A stretch of 64,000 nucleotides of DNA from Pomphorhynchus laevis (GCA_012934845.2 WNNJ02001795.1:144583-208582), one strand, 5' to 3'. Shown: positions 1-12,125, numbered from the stretch's first letter. Numbers and translations are program-made. The notes: a model not told the origin generated them from the sequence alone.

Positions 1-339
1 TAATGATGTAATTTAGCATATGTTTTTATGATTAAATGACATATAATAATGGTACTGCAATAAAATTGAATATTTTAAATAGTTTATAATGATCCATTGT
101 TGATAAAGTTATATTGGAATTATATCAAAGAAAAGAGGAAATTTTATTTGATTCAGCTCTACTTATTCGTTAAAATTAAATACGTTAATGTGTTAAATGG
201 TACTTTGGTTTATTTTAATGTTATCATAACATATACTTGCTTTGTAACTGACTTATCTGTCAAAATGTTAGATCTTTACATTTTTCATAATTTTTTTTGT
301 AAGTCAACTTAGTAGACTACAAAATTTTCAAAATATTAG

Positions 340-464
340 CTAATCTTCGATGGATTGGTATGCTCAGTTCGATTAGCTGATTTCTTTCTTGTACAAATAT
401 TACCCAGCCGTCCAGAGCGTGTGGAATTTGGATACTTGAAATCTTATGATCTCTCTTTATATAA
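340..464 (+). CDS. UBE3C: HECT E3 ubiquitin ligase (UBE3C/Hul5-like), internal exon
   Basis: This is the first exon of the ligase gene visible in the window. It starts after an ...atattag acceptor, encodes 41 full codons and ends with two spare bases (AA) before a strong GTAAGT donor. The reading VRLADFFLVQILPS followed by YLKSYDLSLYK aligns by eye with the HECT N-lobe stretch LPFAGFFLSKLLG ... LASLDPEMYK of UBE3C-type ligases. The spare AA plus the G opening the next exon (3087) makes a lysine codon, so the phase supports the join. Earlier exons must lie left of the window. The following intron (465-3086) carries a decayed Penelope-like RT. Confidence 0.68.
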
Positions 465-1093
465 GTAAGTTGAATTCGCGTTTTTCAACTTAATATTTCG
501 GTACCCGCTGTTGGTATCTTCTGATAGTCAATATTTAGTGATTAATTCAAAATTTATTAAATTTTGATTTTCAGAGACCCCAATTGTTCTCGATGTTATT
601 CTGTTTTTAAATTTATTAGCTAATAATAGTCAACAAATTAGTTAGGAGAAGCTATATATCCGATTATCTTATTTTTACATAGAAATATTGACATGTTGTC
701 CAGATTGTGTCGTAACCTGTCGTTTAACTTTCATGTCTTGTGAAATAGCTCTATGGCGGTAATAATGAATGCTATATATAATCTTTACATTTGCTAAGAC
801 TTTTTGAATTCTTATATTTTTTGAATTTTTCAATGCTTCTGTTGAAAAGCTAAATAATTGTTTTTGTAATTATTTAGTCGATATTTAATAGTAATCGGTA
901 AAACTGAATATTGGCATATGCAATGTTCTTTCCAGAGTTAAAAAATGTCAAACATCATTGCAAAGTTATGAAGTAGTTCACTAAAGCTATTAATTTCGTT
1001 TACTGTTTACAGACGGTAAATATTTATTTCGAGCTTGATAAAGCTAGTAATAACTTTGTCTTCATATGCAAAAAGTTTTATTATGATATACTA
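465..1093. other. Intron sequence, no gene seen
   Basis: This is the 5' part of the first visible intron of the HECT gene. It is AT-rich. Around 485-530 there is a weak hammerhead-like remnant on the - strand (a CCGAAATATT block with a partial stem). Otherwise I see nothing beyond simple AT-rich DNA. Confidence 0.5.
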
Positions 1094-2401
1094 ATGAAAG
1101 AGGTTAATTCTAATGATTTAAATGTAAACGCAACTTATGAACGTAGTGAGTTGAGTTTAGAAACAATTATTACAAGTCACTGTTCTATAATAGATAAAAA
1201 GGGTGTAAAGGTTGAATCAGATAATAAAACTATACCTACATTATATTGGAATCAAAAATTACATAAAAATCTAATAAAACCTAGGTTCATATGTAGTGCG
1301 TTTAAATGTACATTAAAACCACTTTCTGTCTATATGAATAAAATACTTAAAGTAATTAAAGCACACTTCAAAAAATATTGTAAGGTAATCGAAATTAATA
1401 CTGGTATAAAACACTATTTCAGTATTAATTCTACAAAAGAATTTTTAGAACACACAAAAGGAATAAATTTTCAAAATATAAATACATACGATTTTAGTAC
1501 GCTTTATACAAATCTAGATTTAGTAGATATTAAAGAAGTGTTTGTAAAATTAATTAACCTTATATTCGGAAAAAGATATACATATATATGTTATAATAAT
1601 TATAACGCCTATCTAACAAAAATTAAACCATCAAGTAAATATAAATATATGGATAAAATTGAATTAATAGAATCCTTAAGTATTTTGATAAATAATTTTT
1701 TTAAAGTATGGACATCTATATTTAGACAAGTAAAAGGTGTTCCAATGGGAGGTAATAGTAGCCCAATTATAGCTGACTTATTTTTAAGCTTTATAGAATA
1801 TGAATTTGTTTATAACTGTTTAAAACATAAATCTAAATTATATAAAGTTATGAAATATATGCGTCGATACGTATTTAACTCTAATAAGTTTTGATCAATA
1901 AGCGAACAAATTTATCCAGGTAGTAATAATATTACATATCCTTGTATGTAATAATAAATATATGAAATAAATGTTTCGATACATTGATTATATATGTGTA
2001 TTTAATTTTATCCAGAAAGCCTTATTCTTAATAAAACCAATATTAATGATAAAGAATGTGTATATCTAGATATGAACATTAAATTAACATTAACTAAAAC
2101 TACTATTAATTTATATCGTAAAGATGACATATTTAAATTTACAAGAAACATATTTTTGCATGAGCATTCATGCATACCATATAATATAAAATATAATACA
2201 TTAAATAATGAAATTTTAAGAATTGCAACAATATGTAATGATATTGGCTTTCTTCAAAATCATTTAAATAATTTAATAGATACATATTTTAAACTAGGCT
2301 ACTATAAAAATAACATCAAGCAGAAAATAGTAAAATATATAATAAATCAACACAATAATATAAAGAATAAATTAAAAATCATTAGCGGAAATGTTTTTTG
2401 A
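1094..2401 (+). pseudogene. Penelope-like reverse transcriptase, decayed
   Basis: The reading opens with a PTLYWNQKLHKN block, continues with YDFSTLYTNL (motif A region) and VPMGGNSSPIIADLFLSFIE (motif B region). After a stop near 1894 and an insertion of about 100 bases it resumes in-register at 2072-2401 with a C-terminal YRKDD...F block. These are signatures of Penelope-like RTs, related to telomerase. The catalytic xDD motif expected just after YMRRY reads VFN, so the active-site aspartates are gone. No GIY-YIG nuclease follows. The copy sits in an intron of the HECT gene and is as AT-rich as its surroundings, suggesting an old insertion. Confidence 0.7.
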
Positions 2402-2439
2402 ATGGATAATATATAATATACTTTGTATTATAATATAAT

Positions 2440-2860
2440 ACTAGATAATCAAATTTCATAGAGGAAATACGTCATTAGCATGTATTTGGCCCCGCGGCTA
2501 TGTTGGGTCGAACAATTTGGCACTGAAACCTGATATCATAGCAGTTCCTCCTGATGACCTCTAATCCTTATTATTATACAATGTTTGTTATTTATTAGTT
2601 AATTTATAAAAATGACTTTTATTTTAAATTTCAATTCTTTATTTTAAGTTGATATAATTTATATAATATATTATATCAATTTTTTATTATCTAATTATTA
2701 AATTTTGATTTATTGATTTAGCATTTTTATTTTTATTTATTCTTATTTTTTATTTTATAATTATATTAAATAAGTAGACTCAGTTAGCTGAATTGTATCT
2801 AACATATTTAAATTTATGTCGTAATATCTTACAGAGAAAATCTGTGAATTGTTTCCTACA
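2440..2860 (+). repeat. Dispersed repeat family A, copy 1
   Basis: The block starts near CTAGATAATCAAATTTCAT and contains CGTCATTAGCATGTATTTGG and, about 300 bases later, AAGTAGACTCAGTTAGCTGA. It recurs in the same orientation at 63340-63760 and partly at 62310-62660, and inverted at 12735-13080. It has no coding capacity and is probably a short non-autonomous element. Confidence 0.7.
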
Positions 2861-3086
2861 AAATCATAATTAGCAAATATACAAGAATATCTAATGTTGT
2901 TTTAATGTAAATGAAAATAAAACAATCCATTAATTATTTTTTGCTACAGTTGTGACTAAAATATTAAAAGATGAGCAAAAAAAGTCGTATCATTAAATAA
3001 TCAAAAATATCGATAAATATCGTTAAATAATCGTTTGCATCAAACTTTTTCTCAAAATATAATGCAATGTTTGTTCATTCCCTTAG

Positions 3087-3177
3087 GAGCATCAATAAAA
3101 TACGGTGTTCGAAGGATATACCAGAGTTGAATCTTGATTTTACTACGGTAGTACTTAAATCTGACGGAACTACACGG
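3087..3177 (+). CDS. UBE3C: HECT E3 ligase (UBE3C-like), internal exon
   Basis: The exon is flanked by a good acceptor (tgttcattcccttag) and a GTATGC donor. It takes two bases from the previous exon and ends in phase 0. The residues KDIPELNLDFTTVVLKSDGT match the segment just before the VVELKPGG motif of UBE3C-type HECT domains (EDDVEELGLNFTVV...). Both junction phases agree with the neighbouring exons, which is the main support for such a short exon. Confidence 0.68.
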
Positions 3178-4232
3178 GTATGCTGCTTGCGCATTTGAGC
3201 ATTTTAGAATGTTATGTTGAAATATATTAGTTTGCATTATCTTAATGTTCTATCATTAAATATTTGTTCTCCTTTAAATTTTATGTTACCAACTTAATGC
3301 TGTTTAGATTTTGCCAATAAATGTGAACGATGAAATATGAAAAGATAAAATAATATTTTGGTAGAGATAACCGTAATTCAAAATTGTCGTCTTCACACAT
3401 TATACGATTCTTGTTGTTTTCTTGTCTGAATTTTGTATAATTCGCTCTTTTCCATTTTTAAAAATTACTTTATCACTAGTTAAAGGATTATGTATCTATA
3501 TTTTGCCAGTAAGTTTAGAGATTTCCAATTTATTGTACATGTCTTATTTACAAATATGATACAATATCTTTTTGTAAATAAACAAAAAGTACTTGGTTTA
3601 TGTTTAACGATCACGTTTACATCGTTCATTTATTGAACCAATATATAAGTACATTGGTTCATTTACCAATATTAAATGGAAAAAAATACTTTGTCTTTGT
3701 GTATCTGATGCCAAATTAATAAATGAACAGAACACTTTGTTATTTAGACAGTATCTCATTAATTGACCCATCATTTGTGGTTTTCACACAAACGACAAAT
3801 ATTAGATATTAGATAATACTATCATATTAGTATATAATTATCGAATACTATCATATTAGATAGTTCTAACTAGTTTTATGCTATATATGTTTTGATTAGT
3901 GAGACATATTTTATATTTAGGCACAAATAAAAATTTTGGTTTAGCTGTACCACTCAGATTTCGAATATCGTTTTGATAATGAAAAGGAAATGTCATTCTT
4001 TAATTATCAAAAATGAGTTTCGTCTTTTTTCTGTTTTTAAAATAAAGACTTAATATACCAGTGAAATGTATTTTAAAGAACGATTGCACAATCGTTTCTT
4101 TTGCAAAGAAATAAGTGGCAGATTAAGCGCAATTTAGAACATTCTCGTATAATGTCAAGGCATATTAATTATTATTACTAATTAATTTCAAAGCACACAT
4201 GTAAAATGTTTTTCTATTTATGTTTGATATAG

Positions 4233-4331
4233 GTAGTAGAACTAAAGCCAAATGGATCAAATATTGATGTCACCGAATCTAATATTGATGAATATGTATC
4301 GCTATTAATTAATTTTAAAATGACTGAACAG
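4233..4331 (+). CDS. UBE3C: HECT E3 ligase (UBE3C-like), internal exon
   Basis: This exon has exactly 33 codons between tttgatatag and GTAGGT. It begins VVELKPNGSNIDVTESN and ends LLINFKMTEQ. The VELKPNGSNIxVT motif is a hallmark of HECT N-lobes. The entry is phase 0 from exon 3087-3177 and the exit is phase 0 into exon 6573-6729. Confidence 0.8.
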
Positions 4332-5153
4332 GTAGGTTTTGCTTTGCTATAGCATATTTGTTTTTTGATACCTGAGATGTTTTGATACTCGACCATTTAT
4401 CGTTCAGCAATACTACTGTTTTGAAAAATAATAAATTACAGTTCATACTTTATAAAATAAATGCGATTTTATAGATTAATTTGTACAATTTGCTAAAACC
4501 CTTTGTTATATCAAACGCAGTCTGGATAATTACAGCATTGTTTATATCAACATTTTATTTCTCAGTTTGTGCAGACAATTAATAAAGTATTAGTATCAGT
4601 TTAAAGTTTGCTCTACAATCACGGAGCTTTTATTTCTTATTTTGTTGCAATTTCGTTGTCTATTTTCCATATAAATGAGTATCACGATATTGATATAGCA
4701 TTCACTTAATTATCGAATAATTGACATATAAGACGTAAAAATGTTCTCTGTGATTAGTCCTCGATGCTTTATTAACCTGTCAGTTTCTGTCAAAAGTAAC
4801 TAACAACAATAAGAAATTGATTAAAATTTCGAATTCACTTAAATCATTACATTCCTATCAAAAGATGAATGATTTTATTACATCATTCTTATTTTAATCA
4901 TTGGACTACCAAACAAGTATTCCGTCAAAGCTTTCGCAGCTTAACGTCTTTATCAGCTACTGATTGTTTAATTAGCTAAATCTCAAAACAGACAGAAGTT
5001 GGTTTTATATTAATGATAAAATCATTAATTAAGTTATAAACTAATGCATTCAGAGAGTTGAAACAATTTATTATTCACAATTTCCATGCTTGAAATTAGT
5101 TAGATCCTAAATAGTTAATAATGATCCATTATTGATAAATAATTATTGGAGAT

Positions 5154-5291
5154 GGATCAAAGAAAAGAGGAAATTTTTTTATTGATATTTCGCTAACTAC
5201 TGTTAGCATCTTCAGAAAATTACCTAATTTTCAGAAGATGCTAACAGACGTTAGCGAAATATCAAAAATAATTTCCTCTTTACTTTGATCC
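5154..5291. repeat. Hairpin repeat with hammerhead-like core on both arms
   Basis: Two arms of about 65 bases (5154-5219 and 5228-5291) are near-perfect inverted copies with a spacer of about 8 bases. The - strand reading of the left arm (5184-5215) gives CTGAAGA, then GCTAAC/GTTAGC, then GAAATATC: the CUGANGA - stem II - GAAA - UH order of a hammerhead ribozyme with minimal stem III. The right arm has CAGAAGA instead, one core change. Similar motifs occur in Penelope-like terminal repeats, so this is probably a Penelope-type terminal-repeat remnant. Confidence 0.55.
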
Positions 5292-6572
5292 AGCTTCAAT
5301 AATTATTTAGTTAGATCTATTACTAATACTGAATTTGATACGTTTTCCTGCTTCATTTTCATTTTTGAAAATGAAATTATTTTGTATTTTGACATATGCT
5401 TTTAGCATCCCCATAAATATGATGTTATATTTTTATAAACACGAAAAATCCAGTAAACTTTAATGTAAGATAAACGACTTGAAAATAAAAATATTTTGTA
5501 TTTTTATATATACTTTTAACATTCTCATTATTAGATTTTTTTTGTTATTTATGAAGACTAAGAATTTAGTAAAATGTCAAATGTAAATTTGTTTTTATTA
5601 AATTCTTTTACGGACCCGTCGTAGTAAAGATATTTAAATTTTTTGTTATTATGGGAAGTCACATAATCGTTATACCATTTCTACACGCGATTCTCTGTAA
5701 ACGATTTAAGTTTTTGCACGAATAACTTTTAATTATATACGTTTTTTAATATGTTTTCCGATTTCAGGTGTCATCATGAAAATTTAGTTCACGTATCGAC
5801 CTAATTAGATTCTGTTTAATAAACATTTTATAAATAATATATCCCATAGTGATCGCTTTTATAATCCTCAACATTTTCAATTGTAATTGAAATTGCAAAT
5901 TTAGTAACAATCAGTAAATGACCGTATAACTTGATTATACTTCACGAATTTCTATCAATTTAAACTTACGCTTGATGATATTTAATGTACGTTTTTTATA
6001 TTGTAAAAATTGTTTAAAATAAGATATGATTTTATAGAATTTAGCGAACAACGGTATATTTTTGCATAAATTGTTTGACGTTCTATTAGTCGATAAAGAG
6101 GCCGCGGAATTCTAGTAGGATGGTTTATTTACTATTAATCGGTGTATATATTGTTTTCAAACAAATATATTTACTGATCCAATATGACACCTATTTCTAG
6201 CTTTTATTATCTTCACATCTCTGTTATAATATATGTTTTATCATTGGGGACACGTACGATTCGATAGTTCCTAAATTATATAATTATATATGAGGATATT
6301 AGTTCTCACTTACGATGCGCTAATATCTAAATTATATAATTATGCATGATGATATTGGTTCTCACAATAAAATTTCAACGTTCCATGCGATACGAATAGT
6401 TGAGCTGAGAAAACAGATTTTGGCATCATAAATCGCAAGCTCAGCGCAGAAAATAACAAAATGAAATTACAAACCCCTCTAATCTCGAACAACTAAGCTC
6501 ATTTTTTGGTTTGAATTTGTCACTTTTTATACCTGATGTACAACAACTTATATTTCATTGGAAATAATTTAG
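5292..6572. other. Intron sequence, no gene seen
   Basis: This AT-rich sequence is part of the intron between the HECT exons ending at 4331 and starting at 6573. Short duplicated AT-rich blocks are visible (for example two copies of TAAATTATATAATTATNNATGA near 6270 and 6330). I see no coding signal. Confidence 0.5.
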
Positions 6573-6729
6573 ATCCGACCCCAAATCGATGCTTTCCGAT
6601 CTGGATTTTTAGGTGTTCTTGGAAACGCAGCCTTATCTATATTTTGCCTTGAAGAAATTCATACGCTTATATCTGGATGTTGGGATCAAATCAATTTGGA
6701 AGACTGGCGCATGCATTCTAAATATAACA
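6573..6729 (+). CDS. UBE3C: HECT E3 ligase (UBE3C-like), internal exon
   Basis: Opens after ggaaataatttag with IRPQIDAFRSGFLGVLG and continues CLEEIHTLISG and INLEDWRMHSKYN. It aligns by eye with the UBE3C HECT segment QIRQHCLAFRQG ... FDQQEIQVLISG ... ISLEDL. The donor ACA|GTAGGT is preferred over a GTGTTG four bases later, because it leaves one base (A) that pairs with the GA opening the next exon. The other choice would create a stop. Confidence 0.8.
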
Positions 6730-6821
6730 GTAGGTGTTGTTAATGTTTAATATGCTTAAGAAGCAAACTTTGTATATTTTGCACGATACTTTATTCTCTC
6801 TGCGACTTTTTTAATATGTAG

Positions 6822-6952
6822 GATGCACAGATGACAACGTTCATTTGATTGTGTGGTTTTGGTCAATAGTAAAGGGATTTACTAATGAGCAGCGCAGTGA
6901 TTTGCTGATGTTTACCACAAGCTTACCTAGACCACCAATCTCAGGTTTTGAA
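6822..6952 (+). CDS. UBE3C: HECT E3 ligase (UBE3C-like), internal exon
   Basis: The short intron before it (92 bases) ends in ttttttaatatgtag. The exon encodes VHLIVWFWSIVKGFTNEQR followed by TTSLPRPPISGFE. This is the typical HECT block (I)xxFWxVVxxFTxEExxxxLxFxTxxxRPPxxGF, and the RPP/GF spacing is most like UBE3C. It ends in phase 0 before GTAATT. Confidence 0.82.
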
Positions 6953-7971
6953 GTAATTACGTTTTTTGTTTTAATAAATTAATTACATGAGTGAAGCTTT
7001 TAAGTTGCAATTCAATTTTTAATTTAAATCTTGTTGTTTAAAAATTAAAATTTTTAAATTAAATGCCAATCTAATTGTATTTGTAGTATCATTTATTGGG
7101 AATGTTCTTTTAGCATGAGTTTCACACGTGATAATTAATACGACACTATTAAATCGTGTTTCTTTCCATGTCATTATCTCACTCGTTATGAACGCTGAAA
7201 TGAAATTATAGAACCCGGCAATACTTCATTAATCTAATCGAAGTATTTTTATTGTTGTTTTTCTCTTTTGTTTACATATCGTTTAAATTATATATATACT
7301 TAATCTGCTACTAGGAACGTTATAAAATATCGTAGGTTAGTTTATCAAGTTGTATGAACCACACCGTTTGCATAATAGAATTAATAGCAGTTTATTGATA
7401 TTCAATTAACATAACAAAAGGTATTAAATCGGAGGCCAATTGGTTAACTGTGGCTTACGTTGAGTGATACCCGTTTAAAATCCAGTTTTCATCTAGTGAC
7501 TTAATCAATTAACAAAACATAGTACGACGCACAAAAAGTGGTAAAATCAAACGCGGACATTTGCGAATCAAATGCATTTATTATCGGATAGTTGTTTTCA
7601 AAATGAACTGTATGTTATTTGCTTACAGTTTATCCAGTACCCGCGTGTTATTTTCTACTTACCTGAAACCTTACCTGATGTATGTTTTTGATTTTAAATC
7701 CAAGAAATTAAATATTAAATGTTTAAATCCCCATAAAGATATTTTATTATTGATTGCAAATTTATGGCTGCTAATGATACAATCGGACACAGAACCATAA
7801 AATAAGTTTTTTACCTTATCGGAACAAGGTTTTCTATTTTAAAGTATTACATTTATAGTGGATTTTTGTTTTGCATTTTGATAAAATCCGATTAGATAAT
7901 GCAATGTCAGTTTTTTTTATATTCTGAGTTCTCTAACAGTAGCAAATATAAATAGTTTTCTGTTTCTGTAG
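6953..7971. other. Last intron of the HECT gene
   Basis: The intron begins GTAATTACG and ends ctgtttctgtag. The body is AT-rich and has no coding pattern. A 79-codon open frame at 7561-7800 shows no recognisable domain and is interpreted as chance. Confidence 0.55.
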
Positions 7972-8142
7972 GATCTAGACCCACAATTTACATTAGAATT
8001 GCTAAGTGACATGCCGGAGCGATTACCTTATGCCAGCACATGCACGAATACTCTGTTTATTCCGAATTATACATCTGAGGAAATGTTTAAATCGAAGCTA
8101 CTACAAAGTATTGAATCCAAATCCGGTTTTGAGCAGACCTAA
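7972..8142 (+). CDS. UBE3C: HECT E3 ligase (UBE3C-like), terminal exon with catalytic cysteine
   Basis: The exon has 56 codons plus TAA. It encodes the HECT C-lobe: ERLPYASTCTNTLFIPNY, then EEMFKSKLLQSIE and the C-terminus KSGFEQT. The cysteine in STCTN (codon 8041-8043) is at the position of the ubiquitin-thioester cysteine, and the phenylalanine four residues from the end is the conserved C-terminal Phe of HECT enzymes. The protein would transfer ubiquitin from an E2 to substrates; UBE3C-type enzymes act with the proteasome. The six exons together give 257 codons with no phase conflict. Confidence 0.85.
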   Translation, partial: DLDPQFTLELLSDMPERLPYASTCTNTLFIPNYTSEEMFKSKLLQSIESKSGFEQT

Positions 8143-8599
8143 TAATTATGCAACTTATATGTGTATAAAACTTATAATCGTCGATCATTGTCTCCTTTCG
8201 TAGTTATAATCAAGTGCTTATCTGTCATTTTTTGCTTAATGCCACTACCGGATTTTCTTGTTGAATTTTAAAAACTTTTATTCGTCTGTATCTTTTATTT
8301 TTGGCCATATTGTGTGGATTCTGACTTTTAAATATCATTTTGAATAACATTTTGAATAACATTTTTAGAGATTTTAAAGCTGTCGATGATTTGTCTAAAA
8401 ATAGTAAATCGATACTTCGAGAAATTTACTATTTTTGCGTATTTTTATCTTTGCTATTTCATCATTTACGATTGTATAAAAAGCTTAATATTATATTTAA
8501 TTAAATTCGTCACAATGTAGTTTAATCGTTTTATTTCGATAAACGCTTTACGTTTTTGTAAAATCGTTGGTTTGCATACAATCTTGCAATATATAATTG
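8143..8599. other. 3' flank of the HECT gene
   Basis: This is 3' UTR and intergenic AT-rich DNA. There is no clear AATAAA in the first 100 bases; several A-rich stretches could serve. No gene is seen. Confidence 0.4.
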
Positions 8600-9280
8600 A
8601 CAGCTAGTAAGAACTCGTTTATATTTCAAAACTATTCACTTAATACTGGACTCAAACGAACTACATCTACTTACTCTACGTGTGCATTCAGTCATCCAAT
8701 AAACTCAAACCATGTGTAATTAAACTAAATTACAATATAATGTCAAATTTACATTTTATGTAAATGGTGCCTTAATATTACATTAAAAAGACAGCGTTTC
8801 GTCCCTAATATTAATTAGTATATGATCCTCATTCATTGGCACCTGAATACATGCTACTACAAGTATATTGAGGTAGTTATCTGCTGATATATAAATATAT
8901 TCAATTATATTTTCTGAAAATTATAAGTTGAAAAGCAGCCCAAGATCCACAGGAGATTTCATTTATATTTCGAAAAGTTTGAGATTAAAACTGGGAAAAA
9001 GCTGCATCTACTATCTTTACGTGTATGCTCAGTTATCCAATTAAATCAAGCTATGCGTAATTGGACGCAAACAAAACACTAGGCACGTGCTTCGTTCTCA
9101 AGGTACCTTAACACAAACTGCCACAAGCGTATATGGATGTAGTTCTCTGCTGTTCCATATAATCACACAAACTGTCACAAGTATATTGATTGCTGTTTTA
9201 TAGATATATTCTGTTTTATTTCGTTTAAAGTATACGTCGAAAATCCCGCTAGGATTTACGGTGGATTTCGTTAATATTTA
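8600..9280. repeat. Diverged tandem duplication, about 340-bp unit
   Basis: Two diverged copies follow each other. Both have a block like ACTGG/ACTGGG ... CATCTACT...CTACGTGTGCATTCAG (8640 and 8985), a CACAAGTATATTGA block (about 8860 and 9180) and a ...GGATTTC/GAGATTTC end. No open frame is present. It may be related to the retrozyme-like dimers at 45 and 60 kb in size, but shares no obvious core with them. Confidence 0.5.
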
Positions 9281-10037
9281 AATGTTTATTAGTATAATCA
9301 CTTAGAAAATAATTATTGCCGTCTCGTTCAAAATTTTTTAATTGTGTTTGTATATGAAAGCCAACTAGGGGAACACTATCTCTCGTGTGCCCATTGAGAT
9401 ATACAAATGACAATTAGCCTGAAAAGTCAATCATATGCATATAAATAACTAGCAAATTTTAATAATTCATAAATGCTTACAATCTAAGGCTTTGGTACAG
9501 GTTTTATAGCCCATCTATTTCCAAATAACATAATGCGTTTTAATCATTTCATACTATTAAATCATTGTCATTGAATACGTTCCCATTTCCATTCAGTTTG
9601 ATCGCTTGGTGTGCACTAAACAAAATCAATTTATAAGTTAATGAAAAAATAATTCATGCGGTGTTTTTTCTTGCTTCCAAGTTATTGAAAAAAGTGTTTA
9701 ATCAAAAATATGATGATATATTTCACGGTAACCTCGAGGCAACTCTTAATGGGGATTATATTTTAAAATACATGGTTTAAATGTGTATTAAAATTTACTA
9801 AAATGTAAATGCAAAATTCGTGAGTAAAATCGTGACATACATCTACATATTCACATACACTTTGCAGAGTTAATACGTCTTGATTCGGTTGTTCTCACTT
9901 TAAAAACGTGTATCTCACTTAAAAAGCGAGCTATTAGCCATATATACGAACATGAAGAACTAATTTTATTTTAAAACTAAATATGACATAACGATGATAC
10001 TATTTTTTGTCATGTTTTTTGGAATGCGTGCTCTTGA
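9281..10037. other. Intergenic region between convergent genes
   Basis: AT-rich DNA between the HECT gene (+) and the 3' end of the tetraspan gene (-). No open frame or structural element was recognised. Confidence 0.5.
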
Positions 10038-10043
10038 TTTATT
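10038..10043 (-). terminator. Poly(A) signal of the tetraspan gene
   Basis: AATAAA on the - strand (tttatt on +), about 105 bases after the stop codon at 10146-10148, a normal distance for 3'-end formation. Confidence 0.5.
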
Positions 10044-10145
10044 CGTGCTATACAGCTGTAATTTGTAAATAGTTATTATATTTGTTGTAACAATCGTTTA
10101 AATTTAAGTTGTATAGTAATTCTTACATTTTGGCAAACAAAATTA

Positions 10146-11011
10146 TTATACCTTCGATTGATAGTTACTCTGTGATGGCCCACTGTGATTGACCATTTTC
10201 TTATCATAACGATTGTCGTAATAATACTGATCGGAATGGAAACATTGTAAATTACTCTTTAGCATACCGCGATGTTGAATTGCATACGTATCGGTGGTAT
10301 CAGAGACAGCATTTGCGTTCGGATGTTGGCCATGCTGCAATGACAGTTCCAATCTACTGTTAAAGTGTTGATTGCGCTTCTGCAAGGCAGTATTAGAAGA
10401 GAATTTGCCTAACTCATCTTTTTGTTGTAAATGTCTTATTTGCTGAATAGATCTATAAGCTACACCCGATTGGACTTTGTTATCAAACACATCTGTATCG
10501 ATGTCATGTTCAGTAGCTGCCGATGAAGACACCTGAGACCAATCTTTAAAATTAGAATGTCTGATGTTGCCAGTCAAGTTGTCAACAGGAACGGGTAACA
10601 CACTTTCTCTATTGAATTGATTGTTTGCATCGAGCATACTACGGTAATTGATTAAAGGTTTGTATTTGTTTCCTGTTTCTTTTACATCTAAATGTTGTTG
10701 CCCAAACATCTTCGGATTATTTGAATGCAATTGTGGTGGCGGTGGTGCCGCCGCATTATAATTAATGGTTCTTAATGACCGTTTGCTATATTGTTTGATC
10801 TGTTTTCTATTATTTGAAAGCTTAGTTTTAGTTGCTACGATGTTACCATTATAGTTAGTCTGCTTTATGACACGACCTTTACGGTTAGAACGGTACTTCC
10901 TAGAAAATCTAGTCGCTTTACACCAGTTGAAGATAACAGACGGCTGTTTGTGGAACTGATCGACATTACTGCTTTCCTTAAGACACAAATCATCAAGAGT
11001 ATAATTGACAT
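10146..11011 (-). CDS. Claudin/TARP-like tetraspan protein, terminal exon (cytoplasmic tail)
   Basis: The frame stays open for 287 codons to TAA at 10146-10148. The best acceptor consistent with upstream phases is ...ttttactacgaag before 11011. The product is hydrophilic with a basic patch near the start (KATRFSRKYRSNRKGR), a short AAAPPPP run and many N, Q and S residues. It has no membrane segment, fitting a cytoplasmic tail. The last residues, NYQSKV, form a class I PDZ ligand (S-x-V at the C-terminus), as TARPs and several claudin relatives have. The exon edge is less sure than the frame. Confidence 0.6.
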
Positions 11012-12125
11012 CTTCGTAGTAAAATAAATTATTAACTTTTATTCGATTCTCAGTTACAAATTATTTAGTATATATTTCGGATCCTGTTTCTTTTTTTCAC
11101 TCTGTGTGAGGACAATGATTCAAATGTGTTGTTTGATTTTCCGAAGATGAATCCGGAGTATTGAGAAAACAGTTTTTTCGATAATTTGAATTGAAAATCC
11201 TCTCTACCCCTTTCATTTAAAAATAAATAAATAAAAAATTGATGAAATATACAAAATTATTTATCCATCTTTATCTTATTGGATTTATTTGAGTCATATT
11301 TGAGCTGCGGATATTTCTTTATCATTTTGTTCGTATCATTTACTTAATTGATAACTGCTAAAAGATTACAGTGAGTAGATTTCCGAAATATTGACACTAC
11401 CGAAATGCGCTCTAAATGAAGAATTCAAGGTTGTTATGCACTTGCCTTTATCATCAAAATCTTAAAAATTGTACTAATTTATTAAAAATTAAGAAAAAGA
11501 ATCTCTGAAGATTTTCAAAATGAAGATCAAAATCTCAAGTTCAACATTTTAAGATTTCGATAAAGACAAGCGCTTAGCAACAGTGAGACGAAACGTACAC
11601 TAAGAGAGATAATTTATCTTTTGATATTTGCCGATCTTTACTTTACTTCAATCTGTATATGATTTATAATTAAATAGTAAACGAGCAGTAAATAAATTGT
11701 AAATAATTATATTATAATAATTAAATATTAAACTATTAAATATTAAATTACTATTAAATAGTACATGATCAGTCTATGTCATGTTATCGTCATCCTAGTA
11801 GTACAATTGATTAATTTTTCTTATTTGTGTTCATGTGATAACATATAATGACATCATTGCATTGTTTTCGTCTTACTCTAACTGAACCTTGCGATGATTG
11901 TCATTGAAAATATAAATAAGCTTAAATTCGGGGAGTTCATCGAATGTAATTAGTAGTGTCTTTATAAAATTTCTTCTTTTGTTTATCGGCTGTATTTTTG
12001 ATATTTATCATTGTTAATTATGAACTAAATATATTTCGGTTAAACCGTCTTGTTAGTCCAAAGCTTAATGGCTTGATAAATGTAAATATTTAATTTTTTA
12101 ATACAACAAATAAAAATTTTCAAAC

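Noticed and set aside
97-312. 71-codon frame near the left edge
   Set aside because: Low-complexity AT-rich reading without domain or splice context; part of its DNA (ATCAAAGAAAAGAGGAAATT) recurs at 5155 as repeat.
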